Program-made: the position numbers and the translations under genes
Part shown: one piece after another, positions 35,141 through 42,192 of the stretch
How the letters are laid out: every line of letters begins with the position of its first letter
Numbering within the stretch: position 1 is the first letter of the stretch
NCBI RefSeq assembly: GCF_014698995.1
Contig: NZ_JACWZZ010000002.1
Coordinates: 992,001 to 1,056,000 of the forward strand
DNA: 64,000 nucleotides
DNA from: Hymenobacter duratus
Lineage (GTDB): Bacteria > Bacteroidota > Bacteroidia > Cytophagales > Hymenobacteraceae
Direction of reading: 5' to 3'
The notes under the pieces: generated by a model
The model's input: only the letters and a program-made list of their open reading frames with translations
The model's database searches: none
Told to the model about the DNA's origin: nothing

Positions 35141-35258
35141 GCAGAAGTCGAACGTCCTGCCCCGCGTCGACTTCTACACGCCCGGCCTCATTCCAGTGCA
35201 CAAGATGCCGGAGTTTGGCATTGAGTGGGCGGAGGTGTTTGAGGGTGTGTACAGTTAA
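35141..35258 (+). pseudogene. 3' remnant of an unidentified gene
   Basis: A frame with good G/C-wobble codon use ends in TAA at 35256-35258 and encodes a tail reading PRVDFYTPGLIPVHKMPEFG then IEWAEVFEGVYS. It has no start of its own: going upstream it runs into the LysR gene on the other strand. It looks like the C-terminal end of a gene whose rest was deleted, perhaps the original divergent partner of the LysR regulator. The family is not recognised. Confidence 0.35.
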
Positions 35259-35309
35259 CTTAGATGGAACGAGTTACGCTGTGCTAAACCCGCCTCAATT
35301 AATGAAAAA

Positions 35310-35744
35310 CTAGAATACATGAATCTCCTGTAACTCCAAAGACACAGCAGAGGGCATATACAACACATTAAACGTAGCAGTTACGTCACTCCATTTCCCG
35401 TTCAGAGGAAGACTGAACCATACCTCTGCAACCGTTAGGACGTTTTCAATTCTATGCTTTCGGGGCATATGATAGCTTACTTCCGCGTAAGGAGATGCTA
35501 CATCGTCTGTAGAAGCATCTTGCATTGAAGTGACCTTGTAAACTTCTATCTCAGCATCAGACTCAGGAAATCCATACCCATAAATCACCTCTCTCATTAG
35601 ATCAGGTGTCCACTCATAATAGGGGTCTTGATACGTAAACTGAAATGCTTCCTCATAGTATTCCTTTTCTAACAATTTCACCCAAGTGTGCACTGCTTCT
35701 ATTATGTCTTGGTCCGAAGCATCTAAAGGCAATAAAACTGGCAT
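35310..35744 (-). CDS. Hypothetical protein, low-GC orphan
   Basis: 144 residues, cytoplasmic, acidic. No family recognised. IIEAVHTWVKLLEKEYYEEAFQFTYQDPYYEWTPDLMREVI (about 14-54) is helical and aromatic-rich, followed by beta-like stretches (EIEVYKVTSM, YAEVSYHMPRKHRIENVLTVAEVWFSLPLNGKWSDVTATF). Its base composition is lower in GC than its neighbours, and it lies between a remnant and the A2M gene, which suggests recent arrival. Size, acidity and low GC resemble orphan immunity-type proteins, but no toxin gene is next to it and I do not claim that role. Confidence 0.5.
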   Translation of the reverse strand: MPVLLPLDASDQDIIEAVHTWVKLLEKEYYEEAFQFTYQDPYYEWTPDLMREVIYGYGFPESDAEIEVYKVTSMQDASTDDVASPYAEVSYHMPRKHRIENVLTVAEVWFSLPLNGKWSDVTATFNVLYMPSAVSLELQEIHVF

Positions 35745-35853
35745 AACTCAACAGAATTTATTTAGGGGTAAGGTAAAGTAGCGACAATCATATTCTGCTA
35801 TTGAATCCTGTTTTTCTATACCTTCCGGCGTCTTCCCTAACTCCTCCCTTTCC

Positions 35854-38800
35854 ATGCTGTTTCGCTCCTTTTCCCGCCTGCCGCTGCTGGTGTTGCTGGC
35901 GGTGCTGTGCGCCTGCTCCAAGTCCGGTTCCGATGCCGGCCAGGACCCCAACGGCGAGGAAATTGACCCGTACCAGAACCTCGTATTCCAGTTTGCCGAT
36001 GCCGTGGTGACGCCCGAGCTGCAGGACCGCTGGGATACGGTGCAGGTGGTGAGCTTCGAGCCGGCCGTGCGCGGCAAGTTCAAGTGGACGTCGGACCGGG
36101 AGCTGATTTTCTCGCCCAGCACGCCATTTAAGCCCAGCACCGCCTTTAAGGCCACGCTGCGCAAGGAGGCGCTGCCCGAAGCCAAGCGCAACGCCGAGCT
36201 GCCCGAGAACCGTCAGAAATTCCACACGCCCTACCTGGAGATGCAGGAGCCGCAGGCGTTCTGGGGCCGCTCCAGTCGGGCCGCCGGCACTGCCGAGATG
36301 CGCGTGGAGCTGCCCTTCAACTACGCCGTGAAGCCTGCCGACGTGAAGCCGCTGCTGCGCGTGACCCAGGACGGCCAGCCCGTAGCCTTCGAGGTCAGCG
36401 GCGAGCCCGGCGAGGTGGTGCGCGTGCGCCTCAACCAGCAGGTGCGCCCCGGCACGCCGCTCACGGTGGCGCTGGCCCAGGGCCTGCACGCCGTGGGCAG
36501 CGACCAGCCCAGCACCACCGACTACGAAACCCAGGTAACGGTGCCCGACCCCGAGGCCCTGCAGGTAACCACCATCGAAGGCTCGCTGAAAAACGCCGAC
36601 CCGATGGTGCTCATCACCACCAACCAGCCCGTCACGGCCACCGATTTGCAGAGATACCTCACCGTGTCGCCGCAGGTGGCCTACGAAGTGGAGGAAGTGG
36701 AAAACGGCGTGCGGCTGAAAGGCGGCTTCGAGGTGGGCCGCAGCTACCAGATTGGCGTGAACCAGGGCCTGCGCGGGGCGCTGGGCGGGATGCTCGGGGA
36801 GGGCGTGACCCAGACCGTGAGCTTCTCCGACGAGCGACCCACCATCAGCTTCGCCAGCGCCGACAAGGCCATGTATCTTGATGCGCTGGGCTCGCGCAAC
36901 CTGGGCGTGCGCATCAACGAGGTGAGCCAGGTGAAGGTGACCATTGCCAAAGTGTACGCCAACAACATTCAGCAGCTGCTGCGCGGCGGCACCCAGTACG
37001 GCTACCCCGAGTACGACGGCGAGGAAAGCAATGAGGAAGAAGGCGACGGGGGCGAGTACGTGGACCACTCCTTCCAGTACTACGACGTGGAAAACCTGGG
37101 CAACGTGCTGACGGAGCGCACCTACACCGTGTCGGGGCTACCCAAGGCGCAGGGGCTGCGGCTCCTAAATTTGAACCTCAAAGACCTGGAGTTTTCGGGT
37201 GGCCTCAAAGGACTCTACATCATCAAGGTGCAGGACACCGAGCGGCAGTGGCTGCAGGTGAGCAAGCTGGTGGCCGTGTCGGATATCGGGCTGATTGTGA
37301 AGCAGGGCAAGGCCGGCAGCACGCTGGTGTTTGCCAACTCCATCCGCAACGCAAAGCCGCTTTCCGGCGTGGAACTGCGCTACATCAGCACCAACAACCA
37401 GGTGATGGGCACCGGCATTTCCAACGGTGATGGCGTGGCCCGCTTCGATAGTACGGCCGCCAACGGCCGCTTCAAGCTGGGCATGGTGATGGCCCAGCAG
37501 GGCAACGACTTCACCTTCCTCGACCTGAGCCGCAGCCGCGTGGAAACCTCCCGCTTCGAGGTGGGCGGTCTGCAAACCAACGCCGCCCGCTACCAGGCCT
37601 TCCTCTACGGCGACCGGGACCTGTACCGCCCCGGCGACACCATCCAGACCAACACCGTACTGCGCACCGACGCTTGGCAAGCCCCGCCCAAGGGCCTGCC
37701 GGTGAAAATCCGGCTGCTGCTGCCCACCGGCAAGGAGTACGCCAGCCTGCAGAAGCAGCTGAACGCGGCCGGCTCCTTCGAAGCGCGCTTCATTCTGCCC
37801 CCGGCCGTGATGACCGGCCTCTACACCTTGGAAGTCCTCACCGGCAACGACGTGCTGCTGACTTCGCGCCAGCTCTCGGTGGAGGAGTTTATTCCGGACC
37901 GTATGAAGGTGACGGTGAAGGCCGACCGCGCCGTGGTGAAGCCCAGCCAGTCGGTTTCGGCCCTGATTACGGCCCAGAACCTGTTTGGCCCGCCCGCTGC
38001 TGACCGTAAGTTTGAAGTGGAGTTTTCCTTAAAGGAAAAAGCATTCAACCCCAAAGGCTTCGAGCAGTTCACCTTCGCCATCAACAGCGGCGACAAGCGG
38101 CGCGGCAGCTACGGCGACCTGGAATCGACACCCATTTCCGACCGGTTCGAGAAAACCACCCGCGAAGGCACCACCGACGCCGCCGGCCGCGGCACCGCCA
38201 CTTACGAAGTCCCCGATTACACCGACATCGGCACCCTGGAAGGCGCGGCCTTCACCACGGTGTTTGACGAAACCGGCCGCCCGGTAAACCGCCTGGCCAC
38301 CTTCGAGGTGCAAACCCAGCCGGTGCTGTTCGGCATCCGGAGCGCCGATGATCTGGTGAGCACCGGCCAGCCGCTGGCCGTGCAGCTGGCGGCCCTCACG
38401 CCGGCCGGCCAGCCCACCACGGCCCAGGCCCGGGTGCAGGTGGTGCGCCTGCTCTGGGAGACGGTCATTGAGCGCCAGGGCGGCCGCTACGTGTACAACT
38501 CGCAGAAGCGCGAGGAAGTGGTGCTCAACCGCGTGGTGTCGGTGAAAGGCGCGGGCCAGGATGCCGGCCTGAACTTCACGCCCACCTACTCCGGCGAGTA
38601 CGAAATCCGGGTGTCGGGCACCGGGGCCGTGACCTACGTGGCCCGGCGCTTGTACGCCTACGGCTACGGCGACACCCAGAGCAATTCCTTCGAGGTGAAC
38701 AACGAGGGCGAGGTGACCATTGAGGCCGACAAGCCCACCTACGAGCCCGGCGACGTGGCCCACCTGCTGCTGAAAACGCCCTTCCCTGGCCGCGTGCTCG

Positions 38801-41379
38801 TGACCGTGGAGCGGGACCGGGTGCTCGACCACTTCTACGTGAACACCGACGAGAAATCGGCCAAGGTGGACGTGCCCATCCGCGGCAACCACGTGCCCAA
38901 CATCTACGTGACGGCCACCGCCATCCGCGAAATCAAGGACAACCGCCTGCCACTCACCGTGGCCCGGGGCTTCGTGCCGCTGACGGTGGAGAAGCCCGGC
39001 GCCCGCCTGCAAGTCGCCATCAAAGCGCCCGCCCAAAGCCGCTCCCAGACCGCCCAGACCATTGAAGTAACCACCGCCCCCGGCGCGCAGGTGACGCTGG
39101 CTATGGTGGACGAGGGCATTCTGCAGATGAAGGACTATCGCACGCCCGACCCTTACGGCTACTTCTACCAGAAGCGCGCCCTGGAAGTGCAGGCCTACGA
39201 CGTGTACCCCTTCCTGCTGCCCGAGCTGGGCACCAGCAGCACCGGCGGCGACGGCTACGACCTCTCGCGCCGCACCACGCCCGTGCCCAACCGCCGCGTG
39301 CGCCTCCTGGCCAAATGGAGCGGCGTGCTCACCGCCGACGCCAGCGGCAAGGTGCGCTACAAGCTGCAAATCCCGCAGTTCAGCGGCGCCATCCGCATCA
39401 TGGCCGTGGCCTACAAAAGCGACGCCTTCGGCTCAGCCGAGCACACCATGAAAGTGGCCGACCCGGTAGTTATTTCGACTGCGTTGCCCCGCTTCCTCAG
39501 CCCCGGCGACACGATTGACGTGCCCGTAACGCTGACAAATACAACGGGAGCAGCTATTAAGGGGACAGTAATCATCAAGGTGAATCCACGGGAGGAGCCC
39601 TTGAGCGTAGTTCAAGTTGGTCAGAAAAACTTCGACTATTCCGATTCCTATAGTGCCTTGTTACAGCCAGGCAGCGAAAAACGTGTTGTATTCTACCTGT
39701 GCGCAAAACCCAAGATTGGTAACGCGAAGGTGGAAATCATCTTCTCTACAACAGGTAGTAAGGAAATCTTCACCGAAACCATCGAGCTACCCATTCGCCC
39801 CGCTTCGCCGCTGCAGAAGCGCACGGGGGCGGGCGTGGTAGCGGGTGGCGCGGCCCAGCAGCTGAACCTGCGCACCGACTTCCTGCCTTCCTCCCTGCGA
39901 AGCCAGCTGGTAGTGAGCCGCTCGCCCATGACGGAGTTTGCCAAGGACCTGCGCTACCTGCTGCAATACCCCTACGGCTGCCTGGAGCAAACCGTGTCGG
40001 CCGCCTTCCCGCAGCTGTACTACGGTGATTTGGCCGCTTCTCTAGGTCAGAAAACTGGCAAGACGGGCAAAGCCGGCCTGTTCAACCCGAATTACCACGT
40101 GCAGGAAGCCATCCGCAAGGTGGAAGCCCAGCAGATGTACAACGGCAGCCTCAGCTACTGGCCCGGCGGCGACTACGACAACTGGTGGGCTACCGCCTAC
40201 GCCGCCCACTTCCTGCTCGAAGCCCAACAAGCCGGCTTCGATGTGAACAAGAACGTGCTCGACCGGGTGCTGCGCTACCTGCAGGCCCGCGTCCGCAAGC
40301 GCGAAACCGACACCTACAACATCATCCAGACCGGCGGCGTGATTCAGCCCGTGACCCTGGCCAAGAAGGAAATTGCCTACTCGCTCTACGTGCTGGCCCT
40401 GGCCGGCCGGCCCGATGCCGTGGGCCTGAACTACTACAAAGCCAACCGCAAGCTGCTGCCCGAAGACTCCCGCTACCTGCTGGCGGCGGCCTTCGCCCTG
40501 AGCGGCAACCAGCGCAGCTACCGGGAGGCCCTGCCCACCCGCTTCGGGGTGCAGTCCATTGCCGGCCGCCAGCTCGGCGACGCCTTCTCCTCCCCCATCC
40601 GCGACGAGGCCCTGGTGCTCAACGCCCTGCTCGCCGCCGACCCCGCCAACGCCCAGGTGAACGTGCTGGCCCGCCAGCTCAGCCGCCAGGTGAAGCAGGC
40701 CGGCTGGCTTAGCACCCAGGAACGCGCCTTCGCGCTACTGGCGCTGGGCAAGCTGGCCCGCAAAAACGCCGGCAGCACCGTCACGGCCAGTCTGCTGGCC
40801 GATGGCAAGGCCATCGGTAACTTCTCAGGCAAAGACCTCACAGTAAGCAACGTGGCCAACCGCCAGCTGGCCCTGCGCACCAGCGGCAAAGGCAGCCTCT
40901 ACTACTTCTGGGAAACCGAGGGCATCTCGCCCACCGGCCAGGTGCGCGAGGAAGATGCATACCTGCAGGTGCGCCGCCAGTTTCTGGACCGCACCGGCGC
41001 GCCTGTGGGCAGCACCAGCTTCCGCCAGAATGATTTGGTGGTCGTGAAAATCACCATTCAATCAGCTGAGTCGGCCGGTGAAGTCAAGAACGTGGCCATT
41101 ACCGACCTGCTCCCCGCCGGCCTGGAAATCGAAAACCCGCGCATCGGCGCCGTGCGCGACATCACCTGGGCCACCGACGCCGCCCAACCCGACTACCTCG
41201 ACGTGCGCGACGACCGAATCAACTTCTTCACTACCGTCACCCCCACGCCCAAGTCGTTCTACTACCTCTGCCGCGCCGTGAGCAAAGGTACCTTCAAGCT
41301 AGGCCCCGTCAGCGCCGACGCCATGTACAACGCCGAGTACCACAGCTACTCCGGCAGCGGCGTGGTGCGTGTGCGGTAG
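35854..41379 (+). CDS. Bacterial alpha-2-macroglobulin family lipoprotein
   Basis: 1841 residues. Type II signal with lipobox LCAC (lipidated Cys21), so it is anchored to a membrane. Several MG-type beta-sandwich domains follow: SPSTPFKPSTAFKATLRKE (about 88-106), DRDLYRPGDTIQTNTVLRTD (the MG3/4 signature, about 586-605) and YEPGDVAHLLLKTPFPG. The thioester motif CLEQ lies at residues 1376-1379 in YPYGCLEQTVSAAFPQLYYGD, then the TED helical domain and the C-terminal receptor-like domain. Such proteins trap host or predator proteases, and in many bacteria the gene is next to pbpC, as here. The stop TAG belongs to the GTAG of the downstream REP. Confidence 0.92.
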   Translation: MLFRSFSRLPLLVLLAVLCACSKSGSDAGQDPNGEEIDPYQNLVFQFADAVVTPELQDRWDTVQVVSFEPAVRGKFKWTSDRELIFSPSTPFKPSTAFKATLRKEALPEAKRNAELPENRQKFHTPYLEMQEPQAFWGRSSRAAGTAEMRVELPFNYAVKPADVKPLLRVTQDGQPVAFEVSGEPGEVVRVRLNQQVRPGTPLTVALAQGLHAVGSDQPSTTDYETQVTVPDPEALQVTTIEGSLKNADPMVLITTNQPVTATDLQRYLTVSPQVAYEVEEVENGVRLKGGFEVGRSYQIGVNQGLRGALGGMLGEGVTQTVSFSDERPTISFASADKAMYLDALGSRNLGVRINEVSQVKVTIAKVYANNIQQLLRGGTQYGYPEYDGEESNEEEGDGGEYVDHSFQYYDVENLGNVLTERTYTVSGLPKAQGLRLLNLNLKDLEFSGGLKGLYIIKVQDTERQWLQVSKLVAVSDIGLIVKQGKAGSTLVFANSIRNAKPLSGVELRYISTNNQVMGTGISNGDGVARFDSTAANGRFKLGMVMAQQGNDFTFLDLSRSRVETSRFEVGGLQTNAARYQAFLYGDRDLYRPGDTIQTNTVLRTDAWQAPPKGLPVKIRLLLPTGKEYASLQKQLNAAGSFEARFILPPAVMTGLYTLEVLTGNDVLLTSRQLSVEEFIPDRMKVTVKADRAVVKPSQSVSALITAQNLFGPPAADRKFEVEFSLKEKAFNPKGFEQFTFAINSGDKRRGSYGDLESTPISDRFEKTTREGTTDAAGRGTATYEVPDYTDIGTLEGAAFTTVFDETGRPVNRLATFEVQTQPVLFGIRSADDLVSTGQPLAVQLAALTPAGQPTTAQARVQVVRLLWETVIERQGGRYVYNSQKREEVVLNRVVSVKGAGQDAGLNFTPTYSGEYEIRVSGTGAVTYVARRLYAYGYGDTQSNSFEVNNEGEVTIEADKPTYEPGDVAHLLLKTPFPGRVLVTVERDRVLDHFYVNTDEKSAKVDVPIRGNHVPNIYVTATAIREIKDNRLPLTVARGFVPLTVEKPGARLQVAIKAPAQSRSQTAQTIEVTTAPGAQVTLAMVDEGILQMKDYRTPDPYGYFYQKRALEVQAYDVYPFLLPELGTSSTGGDGYDLSRRTTPVPNRRVRLLAKWSGVLTADASGKVRYKLQIPQFSGAIRIMAVAYKSDAFGSAEHTMKVADPVVISTALPRFLSPGDTIDVPVTLTNTTGAAIKGTVIIKVNPREEPLSVVQVGQKNFDYSDSYSALLQPGSEKRVVFYLCAKPKIGNAKVEIIFSTTGSKEIFTETIELPIRPASPLQKRTGAGVVAGGAAQQLNLRTDFLPSSLRSQLVVSRSPMTEFAKDLRYLLQYPYGCLEQTVSAAFPQLYYGDLAASLGQKTGKTGKAGLFNPNYHVQEAIRKVEAQQMYNGSLSYWPGGDYDNWWATAYAAHFLLEAQQAGFDVNKNVLDRVLRYLQARVRKRETDTYNIIQTGGVIQPVTLAKKEIAYSLYVLALAGRPDAVGLNYYKANRKLLPEDSRYLLAAAFALSGNQRSYREALPTRFGVQSIAGRQLGDAFSSPIRDEALVLNALLAADPANAQVNVLARQLSRQVKQAGWLSTQERAFALLALGKLARKNAGSTVTASLLADGKAIGNFSGKDLTVSNVANRQLALRTSGKGSLYYFWETEGISPTGQVREEDAYLQVRRQFLDRTGAPVGSTSFRQNDLVVVKITIQSAESAGEVKNVAITDLLPAGLEIENPRIGAVRDITWATDAAQPDYLDVRDDRINFFTTVTPTPKSFYYLCRAVSKGTFKLGPVSADAMYNAEYHSYSGSGVVRVR

Positions 41380-41474
41380 AGACGCAATATTTTGCGTCTC
41401 GTCGTTGCTGATGTTATTTCTATAATGCGGCTCCGCATCGTTCAACGACGAGACGCAAAATATTGCGTCTCTAC
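41376..41474. repeat. REP pair (BIME-like) left of the RAYT gene
   Basis: GTAGAGACGCAATATTTTGC... (41376-41407) and its exact 32-bp complement (41443-41474) face each other. Each 32-bp unit is GTAG, then a hairpin GAGACGCAA-TATT-TTGCGTCTC, then a GTCGTTG tail. This GTAG-plus-hairpin layout is that of REP sequences recognised by RAYT transposases. The TAG at 41377-41379 is also the stop codon of the A2M gene. Confidence 0.9.
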
Positions 41475-41507
41475 ACCATTTCAGTTGCTTAGAACTACAC
41501 CTCACCA

Positions 41508-42056
41508 ATGGATACCGGGCTGTATCAGGACAAATACCGCATTGCTTCAACCCGCTGGCAAGGATACCACTACAGCCAGAACGGTGCGTATTTCATCACT
41601 ATCTGCACGCAGAACCGACGCCGGTATTTTGGGGAGATACGGGCCGGACAAGCCGTCGGTGAAGCAGCGGTGCTGGTTCCCACACCTCTTGCCGAACGTG
41701 CCTTAGCGTGCTGGCAGGAAATACCGGACCACTTTGCTTTTGCAGTACCGGACGCTTTTGTAGTGATGCCTGACCATGTACACGGCATCATCTTCTTCCA
41801 CAAACCGGATACGAATACGGAAGCCGCTGCCACGTTCGGCCCACAAAGCCAGAATTTGGCGGCTGTCGTGCGCGGCTTCAAAGTGGGCGTGAAGGCCTGG
41901 GCAAAGCGCACCGGCGTGGAATTCACGTGGCAGCAGGGGTATTTTGACCGGGTGGTACGCAACGAAGCTGAGCTACAGAAGGCGCGGGAATACATTCGCA
42001 ATAATCCCTCCCAATGGTCGGCTGACCATGATAAAGCAGACGGCTTGTTCCGTTGA
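41508..42056 (+). CDS. REP-associated tyrosine transposase (RAYT, Y1/HUH family)
   Basis: 182 residues, a single Y1_Tnp domain. The HUH motif is in VMPDHVHGIIFF (His90 and His92), and the nucleophile Tyr is expected in KAREYIRNNPSQW (Tyr162). TICTQNRRRYFGEI near the start and WQQGYFDRVVRNEAEL (141-156) fit RAYTs rather than IS200 (shorter, no TnpB nearby). It is flanked on both sides by GTAG-type REP pairs whose sequence recurs at 34.0, 46.3 and 47.7 kb. RAYTs are thought to cleave and move REPs, usually as single-copy, vertically kept genes. It lies between the A2M and PBP1C genes, which are otherwise often adjacent. Confidence 0.92.
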   Translation: MDTGLYQDKYRIASTRWQGYHYSQNGAYFITICTQNRRRYFGEIRAGQAVGEAAVLVPTPLAERALACWQEIPDHFAFAVPDAFVVMPDHVHGIIFFHKPDTNTEAAATFGPQSQNLAAVVRGFKVGVKAWAKRTGVEFTWQQGYFDRVVRNEAELQKAREYIRNNPSQWSADHDKADGLFR

Positions 42057-42061
42057 ACGAG

Positions 42062-42187
42062 GTAGAGACGCAATATTTTGCGTCTCGTCATTGAACGATT
42101 CAGAATTGCCCGAACGCCGGAAATAGAAAACCGCAGCTACATATAATAACATCAGCAACGACGAGACGCAAAATATTGCGTCTCTAC
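42062..42187. repeat. REP pair (BIME-like) right of the RAYT gene
   Basis: GTAGAGACGCAATATTTTGC... (42062-42093, one change in the tail) and its complement (42156-42187) enclose a 62-base centre unlike that of the left pair. The last base of the repeat is only 5 bases before the pbpC ATG at 42193, so any pbpC ribosome-binding region overlaps the REP. Confidence 0.9.
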
Positions 42188-42192
42188 ATCCC

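Noticed and set aside
38029..39369. Minus-strand ORF of about 446 codons opposite the A2M gene
   Set aside because: Shadow frame with low-complexity composition; the plus strand encodes a clear A2M domain series.
41376..42187. IS200/IS605 insertion sequence
   Set aside because: The transposase has RAYT-type features, there is no TnpB-like gene, and the flanks are REP pairs found elsewhere without the gene, not IS ends.
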